Positions 55,068-63,950 of a stretch of 64,000 nucleotides of DNA are shown one piece after another; positions within the stretch are counted from its first letter, which is position 1, and every line of letters begins with the position of its first letter. The notes below the pieces were generated by a model. It was not told where the DNA came from. It searched no databases and saw nothing but the letters and a program-made list of their open reading frames with translations. Position numbers and translations under genes: made by a program. The DNA is taken from the NCBI RefSeq assembly GCF_005503625.1, contig NZ_SCMX01000027.1, positions 19,634 through 83,633 on the forward strand, given 5' to 3'. The stretch comes from Cupriavidus sp. 2SB (GTDB lineage Bacteria; Pseudomonadota; Gammaproteobacteria; Burkholderiales; Burkholderiaceae).

Positions 55068-58000
55068 ATGCGTCTTGCATCCCCGGTCGGGTTCGACCTT
55101 GTCCGCCTCCACGCCATGCCGATTGCCTCCCAGCCCGTTCAGCGCATCAGCAAGATCCGGCGCGACTACAACCGCTGGGTCGCCGACGAGACGCTGGAGG
55201 ACTACGCCCTGCGCTATGCACCACGGTCGTTCCGGAAGTGGAGCGCGTTTCGGGTGGCCAATACCGCTTTTGGTGCAGTGGCGTTCCTGGCGCTGGAAGC
55301 GATTGGTGCGGCCATCACGCTGAGCTATGGCTTTACCAATGCCATGTGGGCGATTGCCGCCGTGAGCCTGGTGATCTTCCTGACCGGCCTGCCCATCTCC
55401 TACTACGCCGCGCGCGACGGCCTGGACATGGATCTGCTGGCGCGCGGCGCGGGCTTCGGCTATCTGGGCTCCACGATTACCTCGCTGATCTATGCGAGCT
55501 TCACATTCATCTTCTTCGCGCTGGAAGCGGCCATCATGGCGCAGGCATTCGAGCTGCTGTTCGACATGCCACGCTGGCTCGGCTACCTGCTGTCATCGGT
55601 GATCGTGATTCCGCTGGTGATGCATGGCGTGACGCTGCTGTCGCGCATCCAGCTCTGGACGCAACCGTTGTGGCTGTTGTTGCTGGTGCTGCCTTACGCA
55701 TTGATCCTCTGGCGCGAGCCGCAGCACTACAGTGCGTTCCTGACACTGAACGGACGGCTGGCCGATGCGGATGGCTTCTCATGGCCCGCCTTCGGTGCGG
55801 CTGCAACCGTTGCGGCCGCATTGATCGGCCAGATTGCCGAACAGGTGGACTTCCTGCGCTTCATGCCGCCGCTCACACGCAGCAATCGCGTGCGCTGGTG
55901 GAGCGCGTTGATTGCAGCAGGCCCGGGATGGATTGTGCTGGGTGCGGCCAAGATGGCGGGTGGCGCGTTCCTCGCGTTCATCGTGCTGCAGGCGGAATTG
56001 CCGATCGCGCATGCGCTGGAACCCACGCAGATGTATCTCGCCGGTTTCGCGCGCGGATTGGGCGAAGGCTGGCCCGCGTGGCTGCCCGTGGTGCTGACGG
56101 GCCTGCTGGTCCTGGTCTCGCAAACCAAGATCAACATCACCAATGCGTACGCCGGATCGCTGGCGTGGTCCAACGTGTTCGCGCGGCTGACGCACAGCCA
56201 TCCGGGCCGCGTGGTGTGGCTGGCGTTCAATGTGCTGATTGCCGTGATGCTGATGGTGATGGGCGTCTTCGAGGCCATGGAACAGGTGCTGGCGTTGTAC
56301 GCGCATCTTGCCGTGGCGTGGGTGGGTGCGATCTTCGGCGATCTGGTGATCAGCAAGCCGTTGGGGCTGTCGCCGCGTCATGTCGAGTTCCGGCGTGCGT
56401 ACCTGTTCGATATCAACCCGGCGGGATTTGGCAGCATGGCGCTGGCGTCGGCGTTGTCCTTGTTGATGCACCTGGGCGTCTTCGGCGATACGCTGCGGCC
56501 CGCGTCAATTGGTCTGGCATTGTTGCTGTCAACGGTGCTTCCGCCGCTCATCGCACTGGTTACGCAACGCCGCTTCTTCATGGCGCGCGTGCCAGTGGAT
56601 TTCGGCGCACGCCATGCCGTGATCCGCTGCATCATCTGTCGCAATCGTTTCGAACGAGAGGACATGGCCGGTTGCCCGGCGTATCGCGGCCCGATCTGTT
56701 CCCTGTGCTGCACGCTCGATGCGCGATGTGGAGACCGTTGCAAGCCGGGAGCGAGTGCGCCCGAGCAGATTGCCACGGCACTCGCGCGGCTGCTTCCGGC
56801 CGGCACGCCACCCGTGACGGCGCGGCGTATCGGCCAGTTCGTACTGGTGCTCGCCGGGATGGTGTTCGCGTTTGGCACATTGCTATGGCTGTTCTATACG
56901 CAGGAACAGTTGTCGAACCCGCTGGCGATGGCGGGCACTAACGGCGGTGCGCTGTTCCTCAAGATTGGCGCGGGACTCACGTTGTTCGCGGCAGTGGCGG
57001 CATGGTGGCTGGTGCTGGTCAACGAGAGCCGCACGGTGGCGCAGGAGGAATCGGAGCGCCAGAACGTGCTGCTGCAGAAGGAAATCGATGCGCACCGTCA
57101 GACCGATGCCTTGCTGCAGCATGCGAAGGAAGTGGCGGAAAAAGCCAACGTGGCCAAGAGCCGCTTCATTACCGGCATGAGCCATGAGATGCGCGCCGGT
57201 TTGAACTCGATTCTCGGCTATTCACAGTTGCTCTTGCGGGCACCTTCACTACCAGGAACATATCGTGAGGATGTGCGCACGATTGGCCGTGCGGGCGAAC
57301 ACCTGTCCAGTCTGGTGGACGGATTGCTGGAGCTGTCGCGCATCGAGGCGGGCAAGCTGCGGCTCGAACAGGAAGCCGTCTCGCTTGAATCCCTGTTCGA
57401 CGATCTCGTGCGCATGTTCCGTCCATTGGCCGCTGCGCGTGGCCTCGCGTTTCACTACCGCGTGGTGGGCAAGCTGCCGCCGCATGTGCATGGCGATTCC
57501 AAGCGGCTGCGGCAGATCGTCATCAACCTCGTCAGCAACGCGATAAAGTTCACTGATCACGGCTCGGTGACGCTGACCGTGCAGCATCAACGCGAACTCG
57601 CCACGATTCGCGTCAGCGATACCGGAGCGGGAATCCCGCCCGAGGATCAGGCGCGGATCTTCGATCCATTCGAACGTGGCACGCCGCATGACGACCGCGA
57701 AGGTATCGGTCTGGGGCTGGCCATCGTGCGGCTGCTGGCGGACCTGATGGGCGGAGACATTCGCGTGCATAGCCATCCGGGCGAAGGCAGCGAGTTCCGC
57801 GTGCGTCTCTATCTGCCAGCCGTCGCGGCGGTGGTAAGGCCACGCAAGGCCATGCCGTCCGAACCATTGCCTGCGGATGCGCGCGTGCTGATCGTCGACG
57901 ATCGCGCCGCCCATCGCGCCGTGCTGCGCGGCTTTCTCGCGCCATTTGGATTGACGGTGCAGGAACTGGATGAGGGCGCAGCCGTGTTGTCCGTGGTCCG

Positions 58001-58457
58001 TGAATGGCGACCGCATCTTGTATTGCTCGATCTGAATTTGCCCGATGCGTCGGGCTGGGATCTGTGCCGACTGATTCGCGCCGAACATCCGCCGCCCCAG
58101 GTGGTGATCGTTTCCGCCAATGCGCACGAGAACACCGAGGAAGCGCGGCAGTTGCATGGCTACCTCGGCTTTGTCAGCAAGCCGGTGCGCGAGGCGGAAC
58201 TGATCGAGATCGTGCATCGCGCGCTGACAGCGGTGCCAACGCTGTCGTCGGTGCCGCCAGCGCCCGACACGTTACGCGAACTGCTGGCGATGGGCGCCAC
58301 GGGGCGCCTGCGCGCGGCGGAAGCATATCTCACGGAACTAGTGGAAGGCGGCGGCAACGTGGCCGTGTGGGCGCAGCAGATGCTGACGCTCGCACGCACC
58401 GATGCGGCGGCACTGACTGCATCTCTTGGCGAGGCTCTTCATGCAAATCGAACCTGA
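55068..58457 (+). CDS. NCS1-permease-like sensor fused to hybrid histidine kinase
   Basis: An 1129-residue protein. Residues about 30-510 form a multi-helix NCS1 (purine/cytosine permease-like) transporter domain (RSFRKWSAFRVANTAFGAVA; TKINITNAYAGSLAWSNVF). Residues about 520-560 hold a cysteine-rich segment (CIICRNRFERED, ICSLCCTLDARCGDRCKPG). Two more helices follow (about 585-650), then a short coiled coil and HisKA near 704 with the phospho-accepting His in MSHEMRAGLNSILG. A HATPase domain (NLVSNAIKFTD, DTGAGIP, GIGLGLAIV) and a C-terminal receiver (VLIVDD, LLDLNLPDASG, SKP) complete it. It is probably a transporter-type receptor for an amide, ureide or base, controlling the divergent urt-fmd operon. 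An alternative start is ATG 55116. Confidence 0.88.
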   Translation: MRLASPVGFDLVRLHAMPIASQPVQRISKIRRDYNRWVADETLEDYALRYAPRSFRKWSAFRVANTAFGAVAFLALEAIGAAITLSYGFTNAMWAIAAVSLVIFLTGLPISYYAARDGLDMDLLARGAGFGYLGSTITSLIYASFTFIFFALEAAIMAQAFELLFDMPRWLGYLLSSVIVIPLVMHGVTLLSRIQLWTQPLWLLLLVLPYALILWREPQHYSAFLTLNGRLADADGFSWPAFGAAATVAAALIGQIAEQVDFLRFMPPLTRSNRVRWWSALIAAGPGWIVLGAAKMAGGAFLAFIVLQAELPIAHALEPTQMYLAGFARGLGEGWPAWLPVVLTGLLVLVSQTKINITNAYAGSLAWSNVFARLTHSHPGRVVWLAFNVLIAVMLMVMGVFEAMEQVLALYAHLAVAWVGAIFGDLVISKPLGLSPRHVEFRRAYLFDINPAGFGSMALASALSLLMHLGVFGDTLRPASIGLALLLSTVLPPLIALVTQRRFFMARVPVDFGARHAVIRCIICRNRFEREDMAGCPAYRGPICSLCCTLDARCGDRCKPGASAPEQIATALARLLPAGTPPVTARRIGQFVLVLAGMVFAFGTLLWLFYTQEQLSNPLAMAGTNGGALFLKIGAGLTLFAAVAAWWLVLVNESRTVAQEESERQNVLLQKEIDAHRQTDALLQHAKEVAEKANVAKSRFITGMSHEMRAGLNSILGYSQLLLRAPSLPGTYREDVRTIGRAGEHLSSLVDGLLELSRIEAGKLRLEQEAVSLESLFDDLVRMFRPLAAARGLAFHYRVVGKLPPHVHGDSKRLRQIVINLVSNAIKFTDHGSVTLTVQHQRELATIRVSDTGAGIPPEDQARIFDPFERGTPHDDREGIGLGLAIVRLLADLMGGDIRVHSHPGEGSEFRVRLYLPAVAAVVRPRKAMPSEPLPADARVLIVDDRAAHRAVLRGFLAPFGLTVQELDEGAAVLSVVREWRPHLVLLDLNLPDASGWDLCRLIRAEHPPPQVVIVSANAHENTEEARQLHGYLGFVSKPVREAELIEIVHRALTAVPTLSSVPPAPDTLRELLAMGATGRLRAAEAYLTELVEGGGNVAVWAQQMLTLARTDAAALTASLGEALHANRT

Positions 58458-59388
58458 TCTCCAACTTGCTTCGAACGCCGTCGAAACGCGTGTGCTGGTG
58501 GTGGACGACAGTCCGGACGCGCGCGGCTTTCTCACCCGCGCGCTCGGTGCGGAATCCATGCTTGTGCATGAAGCATCGAGCGGCAACGCAGCACTTGATG
58601 CACTGTCGTTCTTCGCACCCGATGCGGTACTACTCGATGTCGACATGCCGGGCATGGATGGCTTCGCCACGTGCGAGGCGCTGATGGATCGTCACGCAGA
58701 CCTGCCAGTGATCTTCATGACGGGCCTGGGCGATACGGGACACATCGTGCGAGGCTTTGAAGTCGGCGCCTGCGACTACGTCACCAAACCCATCGCCATT
58801 GCTGAGGTCATTGCGCGGGTGCGTGCCCACAGCAGCAAGGCAAGGTTGGCGCGCAGTGCGCGCGAGGCGCTGATGCGCAGCGAGACACCGATGTTCGCAG
58901 CGGGCTCCGATGGCCGATGGCTCTGGAGCAATGCGAAAGCCACGCAGCTTCTGACCGCGCAAGGCTGGCAGACGCCGGCACCGGGCACGATGTTGCCGTC
59001 GCCGCTGGTCGATGCACTGCAGATGCTCAAGGGCACGGGGCAGTGCGAGATCGACCATCTGCATCTGCGCCGGTTGACGGGAGAGACTTCCGAATGGACG
59101 GTGGTAGAACTTGGCAACGCCACCTCGACAGGCACCGAACCGTCGCCGGCATCCGCACCATCGCTCACCACGCGCGAGGCCGAAGTCATGGCCTGGGTGG
59201 CACGCGGCAAGACCAACCGCGACGTGGCCGAAATACTCGGCATGAGTCCGCGCACTGTTAACAAGCACTTGGAGCACATCTACGAAAAGCTCGGCGTGGA
59301 AACACGCACGGCAGCCGTGGCGGCAGCGCAGCGGCAGGTGCGGCCGATTGGGGTATCGATCGAGCGAGACACTCAGGCTTTTTCCTGA
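58441..59388 (+). CDS. LuxR-type response regulator
   Basis: A 315-residue response regulator with an N-terminal receiver (VLVVDDSPDARGFL, phospho-Asp in LLDVDMPGMDG, Lys in VTKP), a middle segment of about 90 residues that looks PAS-like (FAAGSDGRWLWSNAKATQLL), and a C-terminal LuxR helix-turn-helix (LTTREAEVMAWVARGKTNRD followed by VAEILGMSPRTVNKHLE). Start at ATG 58441 with GAGG upstream; it overlaps the kinase gene by 17 bases, so the two form a cognate pair. Confidence 0.92.
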   Translation: MQIEPDLQLASNAVETRVLVVDDSPDARGFLTRALGAESMLVHEASSGNAALDALSFFAPDAVLLDVDMPGMDGFATCEALMDRHADLPVIFMTGLGDTGHIVRGFEVGACDYVTKPIAIAEVIARVRAHSSKARLARSAREALMRSETPMFAAGSDGRWLWSNAKATQLLTAQGWQTPAPGTMLPSPLVDALQMLKGTGQCEIDHLHLRRLTGETSEWTVVELGNATSTGTEPSPASAPSLTTREAEVMAWVARGKTNRDVAEILGMSPRTVNKHLEHIYEKLGVETRTAAVAAAQRQVRPIGVSIERDTQAFS

Positions 59389-59429
59389 AGCGCTTCCGTA
59401 CGCGACCAGTTGTCAGCGATGGCAAGCAT

Positions 59430-59455
59430 ATTGCGATAAGAAAAGTTATCGCAAT
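59430..59455. promoter_or_regulatory. perfect 10-bp palindrome upstream of the recombinase
   Basis: ATTGCGATAA and TTATCGCAAT around a GAAAAG centre, with an outer GCATA/TATGC pair. An extended -10-like TGATAAAAT at 59469-59477 lies just downstream, so the palindrome covers the -35 region. It is a likely operator. The core TGCGATAA also occurs in the hipBA operators. Confidence 0.65.
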
Positions 59456-59484
59456 ACATATGCTCGGGTGATAAAATCCGGCGG

Positions 59485-61164
59485 ATGCAAAGCCGCCCAA
59501 ATCCCCATCCATTCGATTTCCCCGATGCTGCCGAACTGGCGATGCTGCGCGCCTGGCATGCCGGGTTATCGACGCGGGCGGCGGTGGCGCAGTATCTCGA
59601 TGCGGATCGGCTTCAGGGGCAGTCTTCGCGCGGAATTCTCGGTGCCATTCGCCGGCGGCTTGCCGGGTATGCGCGATACCGGCTGCGCGAGGATCTGGCG
59701 GTGCTGTTCGAGATGTCGGCGTCGGAGCGATCGGAGAAGGGCAGGGCTGCTAATCAGGCGATCGAGACCTTGCGCAATCTGCCGCCGCCGCTGCCGGCGA
59801 TCTCCGACGATATCGGGCTGTGGCTCGCGTCGGCTGCTGTGGAGGCGCTGCGTGCGCAGGACATTCATACGCTGGCGGACCTGACTGTCCGCATTCCACG
59901 CCGCAGGCAGTGGTGGGCCACGATTCCGGGGCTAGGGCCGAATGGCGCGCGACGTATCGAAGCGTTTTTTGCCGATCATCCCGAGTTGACTGCGCGTGCA
60001 CGCGCGATGATTGACGCCCAACCACGCGGGATGATCGTGCCGTGGGAGCAGATGGGGCGTCTGCCGCATGAAGTGGATGGTTCGCTGGGCCAGTTCCGCG
60101 CGCCGCGCGAAACGTCGTCGCTCTCTGCGGACAACGATTACGCGGCGGTGCAGGCATGGCTGGCCTTGCACGAATCGCCGGCCACGCAGCGCGCGTATCG
60201 CAAGGAAGCCGAGCGGCTGATTCTGTGGGCCATCATCGAGAAAGGCCGTCCGCTTTCATCGTTGACGACAGAAGACGCCACCGCTTATCGGAATTTCCTG
60301 CGCGAACCGTCGCCGCGCGAGCGCTGGGTGGGACCAGCGCGGCCACGTATCGCGGCGGACTGGAAACCGTTCACCGATGCCTTGTCACCGCGATCCGCTG
60401 CCTATGCGCTGCAAGTCATCGGCGCGTTGTTCCGATGGCTCGTTCAGCAACGCTATGTGCTGGCCAATCCGTTCGCCGGCCTGAAAGTGCGCGGTGGCGC
60501 CAAGACCGCCGCACTCGACGTCTCGCATGCGTTTTCCGAAGGCGAGTGGATGATCACGCGCAGCATTGCCGATGGGCTGGAGTGGTCGTACGGTTGGGAT
60601 GCACCAGCTGCGCAGCGGCTGCGTTTTATCCTCGATTTCACGTATGCCACGGGGTTGCGCGCCAGCGAACTGGTGGGGGCCACACTGCGCGGTATCGAAA
60701 CCGATGTGCATGGCGATCACTGGCTGCATCTGGTCGGCAAGGGAGCCAAGGCCGGCCGCGTGGCGCTGCCGCCGTTGGCGCGCAATGCGCTGGATCGCTA
60801 CCTCGTCGAGCGGCAACTCCCGGTCACCCGGGCGTTGTGGGAGCCCGCTACGCCGTTGGTCAGCAGCCTCGGTCCCGATGAAAGTGGCGGCATCACCGGT
60901 GCGCGCTTGTGGATGGTCATGAAGCGCTTTTTCGCCACGGCGGCAGAGCAGCTCGAAGGCGAGCGCCCGGCTACTGCCGAGAAACTGCGCAAGGCCAGCC
61001 CGCACTGGTTGCGCCACACCCACGCCACCCATGCACTGGCACGTGGTGCGGAACTGACGACGGTGCGCGACAATCTGCGCCACGCCTCGGTCTCCACGAC
61101 CTCGCTGTATCTGCACGGCGACAGTGTCAAGCGTGCGCGCCAGATGGAGTCGGCTTTCGGCTGA
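59485..61164 (+). CDS. tyrosine recombinase with N-terminal DUF3701-type domain
   Basis: A 559-residue site-specific recombinase. The first 200 residues resemble the DUF3701/helix-hairpin-helix extension (LADLTVRIPRRRQWWATIPG; LGPNGARRIEAFF), followed by a SAM-like core-binding domain (about 220-320) and a catalytic domain with ATGLRASELVG, HWLRHTHATHAL and a terminal tyrosine in TTSLYLHGD. All catalytic residues appear present. No attachment sites or phage genes are visible, so it may be a resident recombinase rather than part of a current mobile element. There is no ribosome-binding site; a -10 element ends seven bases before the ATG, so a leaderless mRNA is possible. Confidence 0.88.
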   Translation: MQSRPNPHPFDFPDAAELAMLRAWHAGLSTRAAVAQYLDADRLQGQSSRGILGAIRRRLAGYARYRLREDLAVLFEMSASERSEKGRAANQAIETLRNLPPPLPAISDDIGLWLASAAVEALRAQDIHTLADLTVRIPRRRQWWATIPGLGPNGARRIEAFFADHPELTARARAMIDAQPRGMIVPWEQMGRLPHEVDGSLGQFRAPRETSSLSADNDYAAVQAWLALHESPATQRAYRKEAERLILWAIIEKGRPLSSLTTEDATAYRNFLREPSPRERWVGPARPRIAADWKPFTDALSPRSAAYALQVIGALFRWLVQQRYVLANPFAGLKVRGGAKTAALDVSHAFSEGEWMITRSIADGLEWSYGWDAPAAQRLRFILDFTYATGLRASELVGATLRGIETDVHGDHWLHLVGKGAKAGRVALPPLARNALDRYLVERQLPVTRALWEPATPLVSSLGPDESGGITGARLWMVMKRFFATAAEQLEGERPATAEKLRKASPHWLRHTHATHALARGAELTTVRDNLRHASVSTTSLYLHGDSVKRARQMESAFG

Positions 61165-61257
61165 TTAAAACGCGCGGCATATCAGCGTTAACCAGCGCGT
61201 ACCTGACAAAGACACAAAGACTATCTAAAGTAGCGAATTATTCGAAAGGGATGAAAA

Positions 61258-62145
61258 GTGCATCCAATGCGCAGGGAAGTGCAGGCTGGCGATATCGAAC
61301 TGGGCAGTCCGCTGAAATCGGCGCTGGTCGATGAATTGGGCTTTCCCGTGGCCGACGAGGGCACGGTATTCCGCACGGCCGAGGAACTTGTGCTGGTGCT
61401 CCAGGCTGGGCGCTGCTTCTGGGCCGGGGATATGGCGCCGCTGCGCGCCGACGCGCCCAGCGCCCAGTGGCACGACGGCTACGGGTTGCTGATCGGCACG
61501 CTGCTGCACGTCAAACGCCCGGCCGACCCAAATCGCGCTGCGGTCAGCCGCCTGATCGGTTTCCATGATGGCGCGATTTTTATCGGATGGCCGAGTTTGT
61601 CCGGTAATCCCGTGCCGGAAATCCCCGATGGCGAAACGGTGCTGTTCCGTGGATTCTCGGGCACCAGCATTCATAGTTTCTCCGCCCGCATTCAGGCAAC
61701 GTCCCGGTCGCCATTCCCCTATTGGATGCTTGGCGATATTCAGCACCTCGACGCGCGCGAAATGCGCGGCAGTATCCGCGTGCCCGTGCGACTGGTGGGC
61801 GCATTATCCGCTGCCGATGGCACAGGCTCGCCGCAAACCGTGCTGATTACCGACCTGAGCTTGGGGGGCGCGTCCGTTTCCACCGCATCGAGCGAACTCG
61901 GCCAGCCCGGCGTACAGGTCAGGCTGGAATTCACGCTACGCGCCGCCGGACTCAAAAAGAAGTTCTCGGTGGAAGGCTGCACCCGCGAAGATCCCGACGC
62001 GGACCCCGCCGACCCCTTCCACCATGTCGGCGTGGCCTTCGATGCGTACGGTGAGCGTGAGGCGCTGCTGCTGCATTCGTATATCCACGAGCAGTTGCTG
62101 GAGAATGCGACGATGCGGCCGGGGGGAAAGCCGGGCGGGCTGTAG
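61258..62145 (+). CDS. PilZ-domain c-di-GMP-binding protein
   Basis: A 295-residue protein. The C-terminal PilZ domain (about 160-280) has both ligand motifs: RGSIRVPVRL (RxxxR) and DLSLGGASV (D/NxSxxG). The N-terminal 150 residues look like a YcgR-N-type fold (FRTAEELVLVLQAG; GETVLFRGFSG), so it may couple c-di-GMP level to flagellar or surface behaviour. The start is GTG at 61258, supported by GAAAGGG seven bases upstream; ATG at 61267 is the alternative. Confidence 0.82.
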   Translation: MHPMRREVQAGDIELGSPLKSALVDELGFPVADEGTVFRTAEELVLVLQAGRCFWAGDMAPLRADAPSAQWHDGYGLLIGTLLHVKRPADPNRAAVSRLIGFHDGAIFIGWPSLSGNPVPEIPDGETVLFRGFSGTSIHSFSARIQATSRSPFPYWMLGDIQHLDAREMRGSIRVPVRLVGALSAADGTGSPQTVLITDLSLGGASVSTASSELGQPGVQVRLEFTLRAAGLKKKFSVEGCTREDPDADPADPFHHVGVAFDAYGEREALLLHSYIHEQLLENATMRPGGKPGGL

Positions 62146-62247
62146 CGACAGCGAGGTGTGGCAAAAACCACAGTAAATGTAGCGATTTAGATACGTTTGC
62201 GACATTAGCGCTTACCATGCGGGCTCTCTCCCGGCTGTACACAAGCG

Positions 62248-63930
62248 ATGTCGATTCATAACAAGAAAGCCCCCGCATCCCCCGTTTCTCCCGCATTTCC
62301 CTCGTCTTCTGACCTTCCACGGCGCTCTCCCGTTGCAAAGGGTGTCTCGCTGCTCATGGCGGCTGCCGCGCTGTCGGGATCGGGCGCGGCGCTGGGTGCG
62401 GACATCGTTTTCCGGGGCAGCACGCTGGCTGCCTGGTCGGCCACCGGGTCATGGACAGGCGGCGCAGCGCCCGGGCGCAACGACCGCGCGATTCTTGGCG
62501 GCACCTCGGCCACCCGGATCAACTTCCTGAATGGCCCTGCCATAGAAATCGGCTCCGTATGGATTCGCGATGGCAGTGTGGTGTCACGTTTCGACAATGA
62601 GGCGATGCCGGAGGTGCATCTGTACGGCACCGATGGCGTGGGCGTGCAGAACGACAGCGCCATCACGATGCAGACGTTCTTCCGCCGCACCGTGCTCGAG
62701 AACGACATTTCCATTCGCGCGACCAACGTCAACGGCGGTGGGTACACGATGCCGAATGGCCTCACCGTGGCCGGGCTGTGGAAGGGCATCGATCTCAATG
62801 GCCATACATTGACCTTCGATATGGTGAACGCCGTCAATCGCACGGATCTGGGTGTTGCGATCAGAGGGCAGGGTGATGTCGTCAAGATAGGCGCTGGCGT
62901 ATTCGCCACGACAGCGGCGCATGAGTACATCGGCCGGCTGTTCGTCGATGCCGGTAGTGTCGTGCTGACCGGTGGCGGCTCCTTCGCCAACGCGAGCGAG
63001 GTCAACGTCAAGTCCGGCGCCGTGTTCGATGCATCGGGCGTGGCGCCAGGCAGTGCGACCATCCAGAGCTTGTCTGGGGACGGTCGTGTGGTGATGGGCA
63101 GCAAGCGGCTGGACATCACCAATGGTTCGGCTACCGTGTTCGGCGGCAACATCGAGACCACGGGCGGACTCAACATTGTCGGCGGCACACAGGTGCTTTC
63201 CGGCGCCAACACATATGCTGGCGGCACAACGATTGCGTCGGGTGCCACGCTGCAACTCGGCAACAGCGGCAGCGGGGGCAGCATCACGGGCGATGTGACC
63301 GCCAATGGCACACTCGCCTTCCAACGCGCCGATAGCTGGACTTTCGACAGCTCGGTGAGCGGCAACGGCGCCGTTGTCCAGCGAGGCACAGGCAAGACCG
63401 TGATGACGGGCGACAGCGCCGCCTTCACCGGAAGCACCACCGTCCAGTCCGGCACACTGGCTGTCAACGGACGCCTGGGCGGATCGATGGATGTGCTGAG
63501 CGCGGCGCGGCTCCAGGGCAGCGGCATCATCGGCAACACCACCAATGCGGGGACCATTGCCCCTGGCAACTCGCTCGGTACGCTGACGGTGGCCGGCAAC
63601 TACGCAGGCAACGGCGGTACGCTCGAGATCGAGTCGGTACTGGGCGGGGACAACAGCGCAACAGACAAGCTGGTGATCACGGGGAACACCAGCGGCAGCA
63701 CCAACGTGCGAGTCATCAACGTGGGCGGCAGCGGGGCGCAAACCGTCGAGGGCATCAAGGTGGTCGATGTCGGCGGCACGTCGGGCGGGAGCTTCACGCT
63801 GGTCGGCGGCGACTACACGTTCAGAGGCAGGCAGGCTGTCGTGGCAGGCGCCTACGCCTATACCTTGCAGAAGAACGGCAGCAGTACCGTAGAGCGTATT
63901 AAATCTGTCACTACCCTTGCCGTTAGCTGA
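62248..63930 (+). CDS. autotransporter-type passenger protein lacking a beta-barrel
   Basis: A 560-residue protein with a long signal region (PVAKGVSLLMAAAALSGSGA). Beta-helix repeats include a passenger-associated repeat (SGANTYAGGTTIASGATLQL) and a second one (VQSGTLAVNGRLGG), followed by APGNSLGTLTVAGNYAGNG and the conserved end VVAGAYAYTLQKNGSSTV. In full autotransporters that last segment is followed by a linker and a 12-strand barrel of about 280 residues; here the frame closes 11 codons later. It is either a truncated autotransporter or a stand-alone secreted beta-helix protein. See the inverted repeat beyond the stop. Confidence 0.75.
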   Translation: MSIHNKKAPASPVSPAFPSSSDLPRRSPVAKGVSLLMAAAALSGSGAALGADIVFRGSTLAAWSATGSWTGGAAPGRNDRAILGGTSATRINFLNGPAIEIGSVWIRDGSVVSRFDNEAMPEVHLYGTDGVGVQNDSAITMQTFFRRTVLENDISIRATNVNGGGYTMPNGLTVAGLWKGIDLNGHTLTFDMVNAVNRTDLGVAIRGQGDVVKIGAGVFATTAAHEYIGRLFVDAGSVVLTGGGSFANASEVNVKSGAVFDASGVAPGSATIQSLSGDGRVVMGSKRLDITNGSATVFGGNIETTGGLNIVGGTQVLSGANTYAGGTTIASGATLQLGNSGSGGSITGDVTANGTLAFQRADSWTFDSSVSGNGAVVQRGTGKTVMTGDSAAFTGSTTVQSGTLAVNGRLGGSMDVLSAARLQGSGIIGNTTNAGTIAPGNSLGTLTVAGNYAGNGGTLEIESVLGGDNSATDKLVITGNTSGSTNVRVINVGGSGAQTVEGIKVVDVGGTSGGSFTLVGGDYTFRGRQAVVAGAYAYTLQKNGSSTVERIKSVTTLAVS

Positions 63931-63950
63931 CGCGGCTTAGCGCCGTTGTG

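Noticed and set aside
54974..56941. Plus-strand frame of 655 codons overlapping the permease-kinase gene
   Set aside because: It is an out-of-frame shadow rich in Arg, Ala and Gly; the overlapping frame encodes the conserved transporter domain.
59485..61164. Integrated phage or genomic island bounded by the recombinase
   Set aside because: No tRNA target, attachment repeats, phage genes or clear change in composition were seen around the gene.
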